A stretch of 64,000 nucleotides of DNA from an uncultured Aliivibrio sp. (GCF_946479765.1 NZ_CAMLHO010000002.1:124001-188000), one strand, 5' to 3'; counted from the stretch's first letter, positions 48,203 through 60,678 are shown. The notes: a model not told the origin generated them from the letters alone. Numbers and translations are program-made.

Positions 48203-49049
48203 AACTTACCTGCAGTGGATTATGATCAGAAGCGTTACTCTTGATTGAGTGCGCTTCTTTTACTTCTAGTCCACGATAAAAAATATGGTCTAACGGTAAA
48301 CCGGTAATAAAGCGCATTCTTTCATCTGGTGTAAATACCACTTCTTGTAAATTCAACAACTGCACTTGTTTTGTTAATTCAGTTAAACGAGCATCACTCC
48401 AAGAATTAAAGTCTCCAGCAACAATTAAAGGACCTTTATGTCCATCCACTTCTTTAGAAAGCCCTTCAATTTGATTTTTATAATCTTCGGTTCCTAACGT
48501 AAAGTTAATCGCGTGAATATTTATTACCATCAGGGTTTCACCATTTGACAGTCTATATTCAGACAAAAGCGCCGATTTAGGTAAGCGAAGCCAAGGCTCT
48601 ATGGCGGTATGCGCACATACTTTGGTCGCTGGCACTTTTGCTAACGTTAATACCCCTGCGCTCGTATCAAAAATATCAAATGCACGAACTAGCTCTGCTG
48701 AATACGATTTATCAATGACAAATTGCTTTAGTTCCGGCATTAAACTGGCTTCTTGTAATAACACCAAGTCTGATTGAACTGATAATTTATTTAGTGCTGT
48801 TTTCCAATTATCTTCTTGCTGTTTATAAATATTCCACACCAATACATTAAATTGACCATCACGATCAATTGGGGCAGAAACATCAAACTGAGCGCAGCCT
48901 GATTTATATTGAAGAGGCGTTTGTGAGGAGATATTAGAAAGCTCTATAAACTCAGGCTCTACTGGCACTGTGAAAATAATAGACTTTGCTGCTAATGTTA
49001 AACCAACAATAACTGCGGCACATGATAATAAGAGTATTTTCTTTTTCAT
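48183..49049 (-). CDS. yafD: endonuclease/exonuclease/phosphatase-family protein YafD
   Basis: 288 residues from the ATG at 49049: an N-terminal membrane anchor or signal (about 3-23), then an EEP-fold domain with NVLVWNIYKQ, LLQEASLM, VAGDFNSWSD and ASDHNPL, which carry the metal and catalytic residues. The substrate is unknown. The start lies 8 bases after the glnB terminator and has no ribosome site of its own. Confidence 0.88.
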   Translation of the reverse strand: MKKKILLLSCAAVIVGLTLAAKSIIFTVPVEPEFIELSNISSQTPLQYKSGCAQFDVSAPIDRDGQFNVLVWNIYKQQEDNWKTALNKLSVQSDLVLLQEASLMPELKQFVIDKSYSAELVRAFDIFDTSAGVLTLAKVPATKVCAHTAIEPWLRLPKSALLSEYRLSNGETLMVINIHAINFTLGTEDYKNQIEGLSKEVDGHKGPLIVAGDFNSWSDARLTELTKQVQLLNLQEVVFTPDERMRFITGLPLDHIFYRGLEVKEAHSIKSNASDHNPLQVSFSLKMQ

Positions 49050-49052
49050 AAA

Positions 49053-49079
49053 CAAAAAAGGAGTGAATAATCACTCCTT
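49053..49079 (-). terminator. glnB terminator, directly before yafD
   Basis: A 9-bp stem (49058-49066 with 49071-49079), loop ATAA, then a T run on the minus strand. It ends 4 bases before the yafD ATG. Confidence 0.88.
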
Positions 49080-49138
49080 CCTTAAATAGTAATAATGCTA
49101 ACTAGACTAGCAGATACTTTTGACCATTGAAATTACGA

Positions 49139-49486
<348 letters not shown>

Positions 49487-49569
49487 TTAACATTCGTATT
49501 TAATATCCGTCTATTATCGTTGAGCTACAGCGAACATACAACCTAGGAATAGCGTTACTTAATTTAAGG

Positions 49570-49881
49570 TTACTTCATTGTCGAATAATAAGCGGCTAAA
49601 TTCGCCATATCTGCATCATTCAACATTGTTGCCATTGGTTGCATTACTGCTGCATTACCGCCATTACGTTGTTTGTTTTTATAGGCTTTTAATGATGATT
49701 CGATATATTGAGCATTTTGTCCTTTGAGGTTTGGATAGCCCGGAATAACAGCAATCCCATTCGCTCCATGACAAGAGGCACAAATAGCAGATTTTGCTTG
49801 TCCAGCCGCAGCATCACCCGCTGCAAATGTTGGCGCAGAAGCCATTAATGCAATGATTGTTAGTCCTATTGTTTTTTTCAT
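49570..49881 (-). CDS. class I cytochrome c (c553/c5-like)
   Basis: Small periplasmic monohaem cytochrome: signal peptide (about 1-20, ending TFA), haem site CASCH (34-38), and a methionine ligand candidate in AVMQPMAT. 103 residues. Electron shuttle to a terminal oxidase or reductase is likely, but the partner is not evident here. GGAG-like site before the ATG. Confidence 0.88.
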   Translation of the reverse strand: MKKTIGLTIIALMASAPTFAAGDAAAGQAKSAICASCHGANGIAVIPGYPNLKGQNAQYIESSLKAYKNKQRNGGNAAVMQPMATMLNDADMANLAAYYSTMK

Positions 49882-49933
49882 AATATTGCTCCATTTATAT
49901 TTTCAATCATTTTGACAAATTCATACTAAATGT

Positions 49934-51274
49934 CTATTTCAAGCCTAATTTCTTCCAGATCAGCTCACACTCTTGGCCTGAAAATGCTTTACATACAAAC
50001 AACCCAGCAACGGCAGCAAGTTCTTCATTATAAAAAATTAAAGGCAATCGAGATCTCTGCCAACTAGGGATCCCATGCTCTTGATACAGTTTTTTCATTT
50101 TACGGCTGTGTTCACGAGTTTCTGGATGAGGCGATAATCCCTGAACATTAAAGCGAACTTCAACTTTCTCCGTTTCTAAAGGCGCTCTCAAGAAAAATCG
50201 TAACTCAAACACATCATCATGAATTATCTCTTTAGCTTTCTGATTCAACATCAATAACCCAAGACCATCTGGTAATTCAAGAGACTGCTGTAATTCACCC
50301 TTCCAAGACGAAAGATCGTCATACTGAGGCAAGCAATATAAATACCCTTGAAAGCGCCTTAACTGAATTAGACCTAATGCTAAAGAAGGATTTGCATCTT
50401 TCTTGGCTTTTGCCACTTCAGTCCACAATATTTTTAATTGAACCTGACTTGGTAGCGGTATCGAGAACTGCTTTAACCATAAACGCAATAGCATATTACG
50501 CGATAATTCAGACTCATTATCTAATTTGGAAACAGAAATCCCTTGATAGGTATCTTGAAACTCAATAAGTTTAGGTTGCAGTAACTCCGTTAATAAGCTC
50601 TCTTGTTCAGCACACAATTGTGCACTGCGTGATACCGCAGACGCAAAGCTTGGCCAACGAGTGACCAAATTAGGTACAACTTCATGGCGTAAAAAGTTTC
50701 GATCAAAGCGAGTATCTTTATTGCTTTCATCTTCTACCCACTCAAGTCTATTTTTCTGCGCATATCGCTCAATATCAGAACGAGGCTGGTTCAATAACGG
50801 ACGACATTTATACCCTTTAAATAGCGGAATAATCGACGGCATTGACGATAACCCCGCCGGACCACTGCCTCTTTTAAGTGCGAGAAAAAAGGTTTCGACT
50901 TGATCATCTTGATGCTGACCCGTTAGCAATAAACTGTTACTTTGCAAGTGTCTTTCTAATACTTGATAGCGCGCTTTTCTTGCAACTTCTTCTAAGCTAT
51001 CTTGAGCACTAACCGTTAGTTGCACTCGTTCAATATAAAGCTTAATAGATAAACCATCACAATGTGCTTGGCACACCTCCTCCCACTCAAATGCATGCTG
51101 GCTTAGTCCATGATTTACATGAACAGCAATGCACTCCAAGTGCCTTTCTTTAGCATAAATTGAAGCAAGACGAAGCAGAACCATAGAATCCATACCACCA
51201 CTTAACGCGACAACCAAGTGTGGTTTAGATACAGGGTAAAAATCCAGTTGAGATGAGAATTGAGAATAAAGCAT
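49934..51274 (-). CDS. tilS: tRNA(Ile)-lysidine synthase
   Basis: Modifies C34 of the CAU-anticodon tRNA-Ile to lysidine so it reads AUA; essential. PP-loop SGGMDS at 25-30, with the C-terminal TilS domains (about 220-446). 446 residues from the ATG at 51274; the ORF opens two codons earlier. Follows accA after a terminator, as in E. coli order accA-...-tilS. Confidence 0.95.
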   Translation of the reverse strand: MLYSQFSSQLDFYPVSKPHLVVALSGGMDSMVLLRLASIYAKERHLECIAVHVNHGLSQHAFEWEEVCQAHCDGLSIKLYIERVQLTVSAQDSLEEVARKARYQVLERHLQSNSLLLTGQHQDDQVETFFLALKRGSGPAGLSSMPSIIPLFKGYKCRPLLNQPRSDIERYAQKNRLEWVEDESNKDTRFDRNFLRHEVVPNLVTRWPSFASAVSRSAQLCAEQESLLTELLQPKLIEFQDTYQGISVSKLDNESELSRNMLLRLWLKQFSIPLPSQVQLKILWTEVAKAKKDANPSLALGLIQLRRFQGYLYCLPQYDDLSSWKGELQQSLELPDGLGLLMLNQKAKEIIHDDVFELRFFLRAPLETEKVEVRFNVQGLSPHPETREHSRKMKKLYQEHGIPSWQRSRLPLIFYNEELAAVAGLFVCKAFSGQECELIWKKLGLK

Positions 51275-51292
51275 AAACAAGATGTCCAGATA

Positions 51293-51321
51293 ATAAAAAA
51301 GCGAGCACTTAGGCTCGCTTT
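51293..51321 (-). terminator. terminator after accA
   Basis: AAAGCGAGC with matching GCTCGCTTT around ACTTAG and a T run on the minus strand. Lies between accA and tilS, so tilS either has its own promoter or depends on read-through. Confidence 0.85.
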
Positions 51322-51347
51322 CACTTTACTCTATCTGACAGAAATTA

Positions 51348-52307
51348 TCAGCAGTAACCGTAACTCATTAGACGTTGGTAACGACGTTCAAGCAGTGCTT
51401 CTTCATCAAAACCTTCAAGTTCATTTAATTGCTCAATCAAACGAGCCTTAATATTCTCAGCCGTTGTTTTATGATCACGATGTGCGCCACCTAGTGGCTC
51501 ATCAATAATCGTATCAATCAGTTCAAGTTCTTTTAAACGAGGAGCAACAAGGCCCATCGCTTCAGCCGCTTGCGGTGCTTTATCTGAATCACGCCATAGG
51601 ATTGACGCACAACCTTCTGGAGAAATCACTGAATAAGTAGAATACTGAAGCATATTGACATAATCACCTACGCCGATTGCTAATGCACCACCAGAACCAC
51701 CTTCACCAACAACATTGCAAATCACAGGAACGCTTAGCTCTGACATGATTTTAAGATTCGTTGCGATAGCTTCAGATTGACCACGCTCTTCAGCACCAAC
51801 ACCTGGGTAAGCACCAGCAGTATCGATGAAAGTAATGATTGGCATTTTAAAACGCTCAGCCATTTGCATTAAACGTTTTGCTTTACGGTAGCCTTCAGGT
51901 TTTGGCATACCAAAATTGCGAAGTACTTTTTCTTTCGTACCACGTCCTTTTTGATGACCAATAATCATCACAGGACGACCATCTAAACGAGCCATACCAC
52001 CTACTAGTGCTTTATCATCAGCAAAAGCACGATCACCAGCAAGTTCATCAAACTCAGTAAACATAAGCTCGATGTAATCTAATACATATGGGCGTTCAGG
52101 ATGGCGTGCAAGTTGAGCAACCTCCCACGCACCTAAATCACTAAATGTTTTCTTTTTAAGATCTAAACATTTATCTTCTAATTGCTTAATTTCTTTATCT
52201 AGATCAAGTGCATTATCACCACCACGACGAGAAATATCACGCAGCGCTTCAATTTTAGCTTCTAGTTCTGCAATTGGTTTTTCAAATTCAAGAAAATTTA
52301 GGCTCAT
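51348..52307 (-). CDS. accA: acetyl-CoA carboxylase carboxyltransferase alpha subunit
   Basis: Forms with AccD the carboxyltransferase that makes malonyl-CoA for fatty acid synthesis. 319 residues, typical N-terminal helical region and the crotonase-like core ([46 protein letters not shown]). 50 bases after dnaE. Confidence 0.97.
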   Translation of the reverse strand: MSLNFLEFEKPIAELEAKIEALRDISRRGGDNALDLDKEIKQLEDKCLDLKKKTFSDLGAWEVAQLARHPERPYVLDYIELMFTEFDELAGDRAFADDKALVGGMARLDGRPVMIIGHQKGRGTKEKVLRNFGMPKPEGYRKAKRLMQMAERFKMPIITFIDTAGAYPGVGAEERGQSEAIATNLKIMSELSVPVICNVVGEGGSGGALAIGVGDYVNMLQYSTYSVISPEGCASILWRDSDKAPQAAEAMGLVAPRLKELELIDTIIDEPLGGAHRDHKTTAENIKARLIEQLNELEGFDEEALLERRYQRLMSYGYC

Positions 52308-52357
52308 TAAAGAATCCTTGTTAGTTCAGGCAGCTCAAATTAGCAGCCTTACTTAGT

Positions 52358-55300
52358 CTAGTTAAATTCAAGCTCGACTTGCTGTTCGCCAAGCAACGAC
52401 TTCAAATCATCCATTAGTTGGTCTGTTGGCGTCACTCGCCACTCTGTCCCTAAGACCAACTTAACACGAGCATTTGCTCGCTGATAATATACATTTACCG
52501 GAACAGTTCCTGCCCGATTTGGCTCTAGTATTTGACTAAAGCGCTCAAAAAATTGGTTGTTTATTTGCGCTTCCGTAATAGAAACGGATAATCCACGAGC
52601 GTATTTTTCTCGAGCATCTCCCAATGACATCACTTCACGGGCAGACATTTTAAGCCCCCCATTGAAATCATCAAAGCTGACCTGTCCAGAAACAAGCACT
52701 ATTTTGTCAGTTTCTAGTAAATCGGCGTATCGATCAAGCGCATCTGAATATAACATGACCTCCATTCGGCCCGATCTGTCATCCAATGTCATTAAACCGA
52801 TACGACTGCCTCGTTTTGTGGTCATTACTCTAGCAGCAATAACTAAACCTGCAACCGTTACGGTTTGATCACGCCTAGTAACGTGGGCATCATTCAAACG
52901 CCACGTCGTATATCGAGATAACTCTTTAATATACGCATTAACTGGGTGACCCGTTAAATAGAGGCCTAATGTCTCCCTCTCCCCTTCAAGCCAGACTTTT
53001 TCAGGCCATCTTGGAACATGAATATACGCTTGTTCTACTTCTTCAGGTGCTTGAGTTAATACCCCAAACATGTCCGATTGACCAAATGATTCCGCTTGAT
53101 GGTGCTGTCCTGCCGCTTTCATTGCATCATCTAAAGAGGCCATTAATGCAGCACGATGTGGACCTAATCGATCTAATGCTCCAGAACGGATCAGTTTTTC
53201 AACCACTCGTTTATTGGCTTTCTTGGTATCAATTCGAGCACAGAAATCGAATAAATCACGGAAATGTCCGCCTTTATTTCGCGCCTCTATAATGCTTTCA
53301 ATTGGGCCTTCACCCACCCCTTTGATTGCACCGATACCATAAACAATCGCGCCACTCTCATCGACATTAAAACGATAAAGACCCGCATTAACATCAGGTG
53401 GTAACACTTTTAGTTTCATACGGAAACATTCATCAACAAGACCAATGATCTTATCGGTGTTATCCATATCTGCCGTCATAACCGCTGCCATAAACTCAGC
53501 AGGATAATGCGTTTTTAGCCATAATGTTTGATAAGAAACCAGAGCATAAGCCGCTGAGTGAGATTTGTTAAAACCGTACCCCGCGAACTTTTCTACTAAG
53601 TCGAAGATTTTCATCGACAACTCACCATCTACCCCATTAGCAATAGCACCGTCTTTAAACGTGCCACGCTGCTTTGCCATTTCTTCCGGTTTTTTCTTAC
53701 CCATTGCACGACGGAGCATATCCGCGCCACCTAGCGTATAGCCCGCTAAGATCTGTGCAATTTGCATTACTTGTTCTTGATATAATATGATGCCGTAAGT
53801 TGGCTCTAGCGTCTCTTTTAGTGACTCATGTTGCCAATTAACATCAGGATAAGACACCTCTTCACGACCGTGTTTTCGGTCAATAAAGTTATCTACCATA
53901 CCTGATTGCAGTGGACCCGGACGGAAAAGAGCTACGAGTGCGATAATATCTTCAAAACTATCTGGTTGCAGTCGTTTGATAAGATCTTTCATACCACGAG
54001 ATTCTAACTGGAATACTGCAGTGGTTTCTGAATTTTGTAATACTTTAAATGACGCTTGATCATCCAAAGGTATCGATTCTATGCGAACAGGTTCTTTTCC
54101 CTCATCCACTCGTCGTGGATTCACTAATCCTAACGCCCAATCAATGATGGTTAAGGTTCGTAGCCCCAAGAAGTCAAACTTAACCAAACCAGCCGTTTCT
54201 ACATCATTTTTATCAAATTGTGTTACGGGGAAATTACCATCCGCATCACAATATAACGGCGCAAAATCAGTAATTGTGGTTGGTGAAATAACAACACCAC
54301 CCGCATGTTTACCTGCATTTCGAGTACAACCTTCTAAGATACGACACATGTCGATCAGGGCCTTAACTTCTTCATCTCCGTTATATAACTCTGGAAGTTG
54401 AGGTTCTGCTTCAAACGCCTTAGCAAGTGTCATTCCTGGATCGTGTGGGATCAATTTAGATAAACGGTCAACAAACCCATAAGGATGACCAAGTACTCGG
54501 CCTACATCTCGAATTACCGCTTTTGCTGCCATCGTACCAAAGGTGATGATTTGAGATACGGCATCACGACCATACATTTCAGCAACATGGTCTATTACTT
54601 GATCACGCTTATCCATACAGAAATCGATATCGAAATCGGGCATGGATACACGTTCAGGATTCAAAAATCGTTCAAATAACAAGTCATATTCGAGTGGATC
54701 AAGATCGGTAATATCTAACGCATAAGCAACAAGTGATCCCGCACCCGAACCTCGCCCTGGTCCAACAGGAATTAAGTTATCTTTTGACCATTGAATAAAC
54801 TCCATAACAATCAAGAAATAACCGGGAAATCCCATCTGGTTAATAACGTCGAGCTCGATTTGCAAACGCTCATCGTACTCTGGTCGACGATCTAGGCGTA
54901 TGTTTTCATCTGGGAATAAAAAGGCTAAACGCCTTTCTAGACCTTCTTGAGATTTCTTAACAAGGAAATCTTCAATTTTCATCCCTTCAGTTGGGAAGTT
55001 GGGAAGAAAGTATTCACCAAGACGTACTGTTACATTACATCGCTTTGCAATTTCAACACTATTTTCCAATGCTTCTGGAATATCAGAAAAGAGTTCACAC
55101 ATCTCATCTTCTGAGCGTAAATACTGTTGTTCACTGTAATTTTTTGGTCGACGAGGATCGACTAACGTAAAGCCATCATGAATCGCGACTCGGATTTCGT
55201 GAGCATCAAAATCTTCCGCTTTAATGAAACGAACATCATTGGTTGCAACAACTGGCAACCCTTCTTCTTCCGCTAACTCTACCGCTAAATGAAGATAGCT

Positions 55301-55837
55301 TTCTTCATCATTACGGCCCGTTCGGGTTAATTCTAAATAATAATGTTCTGGAAAATACGTTTGGTAGAACTCTACGCATTCACTTGCAAGATCTTTATTA
55401 CCTTTAAGTAAGGCTTTACCGACGTCACCAGTTTTACCACCAGAAAGAAGAATTAGGCCTTCTTTATGATCTATTAACCACTCTTTATCCATTACTGGAG
55501 TATGTTGCACATGACCACGTAGATAAGCTTTTGATATCAATAATGTAAGGTTTTTATACCCTTCATTATTTTTCGCCAATATGGTTAAATTAAATAACTC
55601 CTTACCAAATTCTTTTGATTGAACGGTAAAGTCGGCACCAATAATGGGTTTAACGCCTGCCCCATGTGCGGCAAAATAATATTTTACCAATCCACATAAG
55701 TTTGTGAAATCAGTCAATGCCATCGCTGGCATGTTCATTTCAGCGACTTTCTTTACTAATGGTGGAACTTTAGAAAGTCCATCCACTAAAGAAAAGTCAC
55801 TGTGTATTCTAAGATGTACGAATTTAGGGTCAGACAT
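52358..55837 (-). CDS. dnaE: DNA polymerase III alpha subunit
   Basis: Replicative polymerase catalytic subunit. N-terminal PHP domain ([13 protein letters not shown]), polymerase core with the catalytic aspartates in [13 protein letters not shown], a helix-hairpin-helix region ([18 protein letters not shown]) and an OB fold near the C-terminus. 1159 residues, full length. Its ATG overlaps the rnhB stop (TAATG), so both are co-translated. Confidence 0.98.
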   Translation of the reverse strand: MSDPKFVHLRIHSDFSLVDGLSKVPPLVKKVAEMNMPAMALTDFTNLCGLVKYYFAAHGAGVKPIIGADFTVQSKEFGKELFNLTILAKNNEGYKNLTLLISKAYLRGHVQHTPVMDKEWLIDHKEGLILLSGGKTGDVGKALLKGNKDLASECVEFYQTYFPEHYYLELTRTGRNDEESYLHLAVELAEEEGLPVVATNDVRFIKAEDFDAHEIRVAIHDGFTLVDPRRPKNYSEQQYLRSEDEMCELFSDIPEALENSVEIAKRCNVTVRLGEYFLPNFPTEGMKIEDFLVKKSQEGLERRLAFLFPDENIRLDRRPEYDERLQIELDVINQMGFPGYFLIVMEFIQWSKDNLIPVGPGRGSGAGSLVAYALDITDLDPLEYDLLFERFLNPERVSMPDFDIDFCMDKRDQVIDHVAEMYGRDAVSQIITFGTMAAKAVIRDVGRVLGHPYGFVDRLSKLIPHDPGMTLAKAFEAEPQLPELYNGDEEVKALIDMCRILEGCTRNAGKHAGGVVISPTTITDFAPLYCDADGNFPVTQFDKNDVETAGLVKFDFLGLRTLTIIDWALGLVNPRRVDEGKEPVRIESIPLDDQASFKVLQNSETTAVFQLESRGMKDLIKRLQPDSFEDIIALVALFRPGPLQSGMVDNFIDRKHGREEVSYPDVNWQHESLKETLEPTYGIILYQEQVMQIAQILAGYTLGGADMLRRAMGKKKPEEMAKQRGTFKDGAIANGVDGELSMKIFDLVEKFAGYGFNKSHSAAYALVSYQTLWLKTHYPAEFMAAVMTADMDNTDKIIGLVDECFRMKLKVLPPDVNAGLYRFNVDESGAIVYGIGAIKGVGEGPIESIIEARNKGGHFRDLFDFCARIDTKKANKRVVEKLIRSGALDRLGPHRAALMASLDDAMKAAGQHHQAESFGQSDMFGVLTQAPEEVEQAYIHVPRWPEKVWLEGERETLGLYLTGHPVNAYIKELSRYTTWRLNDAHVTRRDQTVTVAGLVIAARVMTTKRGSRIGLMTLDDRSGRMEVMLYSDALDRYADLLETDKIVLVSGQVSFDDFNGGLKMSAREVMSLGDAREKYARGLSVSITEAQINNQFFERFSQILEPNRAGTVPVNVYYQRANARVKLVLGTEWRVTPTDQLMDDLKSLLGEQQVELEFN

Positions 55838-56460
55838 TACTCTATTCCTAACACACGTTTTACCGGCTTAAAGCTACGACGGTGTTCTGAAATTACACCA
55901 TGCTCTTCAATCGCAGCAAAATGCGCCTTGGTTGGGTAGCCTTTATGCTTAGCAAAGCCATATTGAGGGAATTCTTTATCTAGAACTTCCATTTCTCTAT
56001 CACGGGTAACTTTAGCAATAATAGATGCCGCGCTGATCTCTTGTACTCGTAAATCACCTTTAACAATCGCTAAACCTGCCATCGGTAAATCAGGTACTTT
56101 ATTGCCATCAATCAAGGCAAAATCTGGCGTAATAGGCAATCCGGCAATGGCTCTTTGCATCGCAACCATTGTGGCTTGTAAAATATTCAACTCATCAATT
56201 TCATGCGCTTCACAACGGCCTAATGACCATGCGAGTGCTTTTTCTTGGATCTCAGGAAACAATAAATCACGCTTTTTATCGGTCAATTTTTTAGAATCCG
56301 TTAACCCTTCGATTGGATTATTAGGATCTAAAATAACGGCAGCCGTCACAACAGCACCAACTAATGGTCCACGTCCTACTTCATCAACACCCGCAAACAA
56401 CTGATAGCCTTCTGGGTATTCAAATGGTGGTAATTCTTTTGAGTCTGTTTTTTTAGTCAT
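55837..56460 (-). CDS. rnhB: ribonuclease HII
   Basis: Removes RNA from RNA-DNA hybrids and single ribonucleotides. 207 residues; the catalytic set is visible in [16 protein letters not shown], the DSKKL motif, and DGNKVPDL. Lies 4 bases after lpxB, in the conserved lpxB-rnhB-dnaE order. Confidence 0.97.
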   Translation of the reverse strand: MTKKTDSKELPPFEYPEGYQLFAGVDEVGRGPLVGAVVTAAVILDPNNPIEGLTDSKKLTDKKRDLLFPEIQEKALAWSLGRCEAHEIDELNILQATMVAMQRAIAGLPITPDFALIDGNKVPDLPMAGLAIVKGDLRVQEISAASIIAKVTRDREMEVLDKEFPQYGFAKHKGYPTKAHFAAIEEHGVISEHRRSFKPVKRVLGIE

Positions 56461-56464
56461 AACG

Positions 56465-57616
56465 TTATTCTGCTGTTTTTTTATTAATTAGACGTAAGAC
56501 GGCATTTGCGGCTTGCTTATCCGCATCCTTTTGGATCCATTGATGCATTTCAGTAAATGTGTCAATCAATTCACTGTTATCTTGGCTTAATACTTTTTCC
56601 ATCGCTGGGTATAGAAAATCAGGGTGACACTCTTCTTGAATAAACTCCTGTACTAATTCTTTTCCAGCCAATACATTAGGCAAAGAAACAAATTCAGTAA
56701 TTGACAACTTTTGCGCTATCCATCCCGTCAATTTATTCACTTGATAACCAACAACCATTGGTCTTTTAATCAACATACATTCAAGAGCTACTGTACCCGA
56801 TGCTAATAACACCGCATCGGCAGCTGTCATTACATTACGCGCGGTATCTTGAATAATGGTAAACTCTAATTCTGGCGCTATTTCTTTCCAGATTGTTTCA
56901 AATTGTTCACGGCGCTTTTCGTTCACAGCGGCAACCACAAAGCCCATTTCAGGATGCTGTTTATGAATACGTTGGCAAGTTTCAATAAATGGTTTAGCAA
57001 TTAAAGCAACTTCACCACCACGACTGCCCGGTAAAACCGCTAACCATTGACGATCTTGCTCTAAATCTAACAACTCACGAGCCGCGACTTTGTCACTCTG
57101 CATTGGAATAGCATCAGCCAATGTGTGACCAATAAATTCACACGCGACATTGTATTTATCATAAAACGCTTTTTCAAATGGTAAAAATGCTAACACCAAA
57201 TCCGTTGCTGCATCAATTTTAAAGATTCGTTTTGGACGCCAAGCCCACACGGAAGGACTGACATAATGAACTGTTTTTATACCCGAATCTTTCAGTGTTT
57301 TTTCTAAGCGCAAATTAAAATCTGGCGCGTCGATACCAATAAATACATCCGGTGGATTTTGAGTGAAATATTTTACCAATTCGGCTTTTACTTTTAATAA
57401 TCGAGGTAAGCGACCTAATACTTCAACCAACCCCATTACGGCCAGTTCTTCCATATCAAATAATGACTCACACCCTTGAGTTATCATTTTAGGCCCGCCG
57501 ATCCCAATAAATTCAGCATCGGGATATTGTGCTTTTACTGACTTAATAAAACCTTCACCGAGTGTATCACCTGAAAGTTCGCCAGCCACAATACCAATTC
57601 GTAATGGTTTGGTCAT
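56465..57616 (-). CDS. lpxB: lipid-A-disaccharide synthase
   Basis: Glycosyltransferase family 19 enzyme joining UDP-diacylglucosamine and lipid X. Opening [15 protein letters not shown], central LPGSRGGEV and the C-terminal VNKLTGWIA region are typical. 383 residues. Preceded by a terminator-like hairpin that separates it from lpxA; a GGAG-type site is placed before the ATG. Confidence 0.96.
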   Translation of the reverse strand: MTKPLRIGIVAGELSGDTLGEGFIKSVKAQYPDAEFIGIGGPKMITQGCESLFDMEELAVMGLVEVLGRLPRLLKVKAELVKYFTQNPPDVFIGIDAPDFNLRLEKTLKDSGIKTVHYVSPSVWAWRPKRIFKIDAATDLVLAFLPFEKAFYDKYNVACEFIGHTLADAIPMQSDKVAARELLDLEQDRQWLAVLPGSRGGEVALIAKPFIETCQRIHKQHPEMGFVVAAVNEKRREQFETIWKEIAPELEFTIIQDTARNVMTAADAVLLASGTVALECMLIKRPMVVGYQVNKLTGWIAQKLSITEFVSLPNVLAGKELVQEFIQEECHPDFLYPAMEKVLSQDNSELIDTFTEMHQWIQKDADKQAANAVLRLINKKTAE

Positions 57617-57628
57617 ATTTGCTCCAAA

Positions 57629-57657
57629 ATAAAAAAGGCCTACATCAATAGGCCTTT
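57629..57657 (-). terminator. terminator-like hairpin between lpxA and lpxB
   Basis: A perfect 9-bp stem (57634-57642 with 57649-57657), 6-base loop, then T-rich on the minus strand. It lies in the 74-base gap, 12 bases before the lpxB start, in an essential operon, so it is probably an attenuator or partial terminator. Confidence 0.82.
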
Positions 57658-57690
57658 ATAATATGCTTAACTATTTTCTAAACGCCGTTA

Positions 57691-58479
57691 TTAACGAATA
57701 ATACCGCGCGTCGATTTTTCAAACAAATCTAAGAAGCCTTGAAGCACTGGAAATTCTTCAATTTCTTTATTTATTTCCGCTTTTGCCTCTTCTAGCGTAT
57801 TACCATTACGGTAAAGCGCTTTATAAGCACGGCGAATTGCATGAATTTCAGGTCGCTCAAAACCACGACGTTTTAACCCTTCGATATTAATACCAAAAGG
57901 CTTACAGTGGTTACCTTGTGCCATAACAAAAGGAGGCACGTCTTGAACAACAACAGAAGCTCCACCAATAAAGCTATGTGCGCCTACGGTACAGAACTGA
58001 TGAACAGGAGATAGTGCAGAGATAATCGCATAATCTTCAACCGTTACATGACCTGCTAATGTTGCGTTATTGCCCATAATAACGTTGTCACCAACGATAC
58101 AGTCATGCGCAATATGTACATTCACACAAAGTAAGTTATCACTACCAACGGTAGTCACACCACGGTCTTGAATTGTACCACGGTGGATCTGAACGCTTTC
58201 ACGGATCACATTACGATCACCAATAACTACGGTTGTTGCTTCACCGTTGTATTTTTTATCTTGGCTTTCTTCACCAATGATAGCAAATGCAAAAATACGG
58301 TTACCTTTACCAATAGTCGTATCGCCTTTAATCACTACGTGCGACATAACTTCCGTGCCTTCACCGATGGTGATATTGCCAGAAATATAAGTAAATGGAC
58401 CAACAGACACATTAGCCTCAATCGTAACATTGCCTTCAATGACAGCGGATGAGTGAATTTTAGCGCTTTCATGAATCAT
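57691..58479 (-). CDS. lpxA: UDP-N-acetylglucosamine acyltransferase
   Basis: First step of lipid A synthesis. Left-handed beta-helix of hexapeptide repeats with the catalytic His125 in VHIAHDC. 262 residues from the ATG at 58479, the exact family length; the ORF opens at 58503 inside fabZ. Two bases after fabZ. Confidence 0.97.
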   Translation of the reverse strand: MIHESAKIHSSAVIEGNVTIEANVSVGPFTYISGNITIGEGTEVMSHVVIKGDTTIGKGNRIFAFAIIGEESQDKKYNGEATTVVIGDRNVIRESVQIHRGTIQDRGVTTVGSDNLLCVNVHIAHDCIVGDNVIMGNNATLAGHVTVEDYAIISALSPVHQFCTVGAHSFIGGASVVVQDVPPFVMAQGNHCKPFGINIEGLKRRGFERPEIHAIRRAYKALYRNGNTLEEAKAEINKEIEEFPVLQGFLDLFEKSTRGIIR

Positions 58480-58481
58480 AA

Positions 58482-58934
58482 TTAAAACTCTCGTCTTGCA
58501 CACTTAAGTTCAGCTGAACACACTACAGCACCGTCAACTTTGGCAACACCAGTAAATAATGAGATACCACGACGATCTTTAATGAATTCAACTTCAATAA
58601 CCAATTGGTCACCAGGAACGACTGGCTTACGGAATTTTGCTTTATCAATACTAGCAAAATAATACAGTTCATTTGCAGCAGGTGCGCCGAATGATTTAAA
58701 TGCTAATAAACCGGTAGCTTGAGCCATGGCTTCAAGAATTAATACACCAGGGAATATTGGCATTTGTGGGAAATGGCCAGTAAATTGAGGTTCATTTACA
58801 GACACATTCTTGATCGCGTGTAAGTATTTTTCTTCTTCGAAATCAGTAACACGGTCAACCAATAAAAATGGATAACGGTGAGGCAGTAGCGCTTGGATTT
58901 CTGTAATGTTGAGTGTTTTATTTTCACGAGTCAA
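58482..58934 (-). CDS. fabZ: (3R)-hydroxyacyl-ACP dehydratase FabZ
   Basis: Hot-dog-fold dehydratase of fatty acid elongation; competes with LpxA and LpxD for hydroxymyristoyl-ACP. Active-site His54 and Glu68 in [16 protein letters not shown]. Start is probably TTG at 58934 (150 residues), with AGGAAT placed 9 bases before; no ATG start fits, and the earlier TTG (58955) lacks a ribosome site. Between lpxD and lpxA. Confidence 0.96.
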   Translation of the reverse strand: MTRENKTLNITEIQALLPHRYPFLLVDRVTDFEEEKYLHAIKNVSVNEPQFTGHFPQMPIFPGVLILEAMAQATGLLAFKSFGAPAANELYYFASIDKAKFRKPVVPGDQLVIEVEFIKDRRGISLFTGVAKVDGAVVCSAELKCARREF

Positions 58935-59008
58935 AATAATATTCCTGTAAAACAATATCGTATCTGAGTAACAGTGTAGCTCAAATAGAGTAATAATAGA
59001 TAGACAAA

Positions 59009-59027
59009 GGTCTGCAAAATGCAGACC
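59009..59027 (-). other. hairpin between lpxD and fabZ
   Basis: GGTCTGCA and TGCAGACC around AAA: 8 perfect pairs. The following minus-strand T run is weak, so attenuation or RNA processing fits better than full termination. Confidence 0.7.
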
Positions 59028-59061
59028 AATACTTATTAATTAGAATGTTGATAGATGAGAA

Positions 59062-60087
59062 TTAGTCGACTAATTTTTTCTCTACAGCCTTTAATCGTTT
59101 ATTCATATCATCAATTTTATGAACACGAGTCGCCGTTTTACGCCATTCTTTATTGGTTTGCAGTGGGATACCTGATGAGTACATGCCTTTTTCGCTAATG
59201 CCTCTCATCACCATACCCATACCTGTAATCGTAACACCATCGGTAATTTCAATATGACCGTTAATCACTGAACCACCACCGATAATACAATGTTTACCTA
59301 TTTTGGTACTACCAGCGACAATTGTACCACCAGCCATTGCTGAACCAGATCCGATTTGTACGTTATGAGCAATTTGAATTTGGTTATCAATGATAACGTT
59401 ACTTTCAATTACTGTATTATCAATCGCACCACGGTCGATAGCGGTATTCGCACCAATTTCAACATTGTTACCAATGATCACCGTACCTAGCTGTGGGATC
59501 TTAACCCAAGTACCACGATCATTAGCATAACCAAAACCATCAGAGCCGATAACTGTACCAGCTTGCACTAAGCAAGACTCACCAATTTCAACACGGTGAT
59601 AAACAGAGACGTTTGCCCATAGTTTAGTATTTTTGCCAATTTTTGCTTCTTGACCGATAAAACAACCCGCACCAATAATGGCACCATCAGCAATAACCGC
59701 TTTTGATTCAATCACTGCATTATGACCAATAGCAACACCTTCACCAATAATTGCATCATCAGCAATGTAAGCCGATGGTGCTATATTTTTTGCTGGTGCA
59801 GGTGTTGTATCTAACGCTTGCGCCGCTAATGCAAACCCTAAATAAGGGTCTTTCATTATTAATGCGTTTGATTGGCAAAACTCAATATCGGCTTCTTTCA
59901 CTATCACCGCAGACGCTTTACATTCTGCTAAGTGCTTTCGATATTTAGCATCAGAAAGAAACGTAATATCCCCTTCTCCTGCTTTACTCATCGAAGCGAT
60001 AGAATGAACAACAACATCTCCATTTCCATGGACTGTTGCACCTAATTTTTCTGCCAATTTAGCAAGCGTAATACGAGTCATGTTCAA
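59062..60087 (-). CDS. lpxD: UDP-3-O-acylglucosamine N-acyltransferase
   Basis: Third step of lipid A synthesis. N-terminal uridine-binding domain (to about 100), hexapeptide-repeat beta-helix with the catalytic His in IAHNVQIG, and a C-terminal helix. 341 residues. ATG at 60087 or two codons on (60081). Two bases after skp. Confidence 0.97.
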   Translation of the reverse strand: MNMTRITLAKLAEKLGATVHGNGDVVVHSIASMSKAGEGDITFLSDAKYRKHLAECKASAVIVKEADIEFCQSNALIMKDPYLGFALAAQALDTTPAPAKNIAPSAYIADDAIIGEGVAIGHNAVIESKAVIADGAIIGAGCFIGQEAKIGKNTKLWANVSVYHRVEIGESCLVQAGTVIGSDGFGYANDRGTWVKIPQLGTVIIGNNVEIGANTAIDRGAIDNTVIESNVIIDNQIQIAHNVQIGSGSAMAGGTIVAGSTKIGKHCIIGGGSVINGHIEITDGVTITGMGMVMRGISEKGMYSSGIPLQTNKEWRKTATRVHKIDDMNKRLKAVEKKLVD

Positions 60088-60089
60088 CC

Positions 60090-60599
60090 TTATTTAATTG
60101 CTTTAATAACTTTTTCTGATAGGTTGTCTTCAGGTTTTGCCCAAAGCAGAGTTGCTGCATCAACAACCATATCGTAGCCTTCTTTGTTTGCTACTTTCTC
60201 TACTGTTTGTTGAACTTGCATGATCAACTTCTGACGCTCTTCACCTTGACGACGACGGTTGTCTTCATCTAAAGCTTGAGCTTTTAGTTTGTAGTCTGAT
60301 TGTAAAGAAGCAATTTCACGTTCTAGTTTTGTTTTGCCAGATGCACCTAGCAACTCACCATCACGTTTAATTGTCTCTACTTTATCTTTGATTTTTGACT
60401 CTAAGCTACGCAGCTCATCAATACGATCTTTGAATTCAGCACGAAGCTTTTCTGAAATAGCTTCACGTTGTGGCATTTGCTGAACGATTTGAGCCATGTT
60501 CACGTAACCAATTTTGGTTGCTGCTTCTGCTGCATTAGCAAAGAAAGAACCACTTAACAGTACTGCGCCTAAAGCGGCAACTTTTACTAACTTTTTCAA
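60090..60599 (-). CDS. skp: periplasmic chaperone Skp (OmpH)
   Basis: Trimeric holdase that carries unfolded outer-membrane proteins to BAM. Signal peptide (about 1-26), then the [16 protein letters not shown] body and a long coiled coil. Start is probably TTG at 60599 (169 residues), with AAGGA 7 bases away; the ATG at 60605 is only 1-2 bases from the same site. Between bamA and lpxD, as is general. Confidence 0.95.
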   Translation of the reverse strand: MKKLVKVAALGAVLLSGSFFANAAEAATKIGYVNMAQIVQQMPQREAISEKLRAEFKDRIDELRSLESKIKDKVETIKRDGELLGASGKTKLEREIASLQSDYKLKAQALDEDNRRRQGEERQKLIMQVQQTVEKVANKEGYDMVVDAATLLWAKPEDNLSEKVIKAIK

Positions 60600-60678
60600 A
60601 ATCATATCCTTACTTATTGAGTATCGACCTAAATCCGGTCCATTTACATTAACACTTTTTTATTAGAGTTATCAATGC

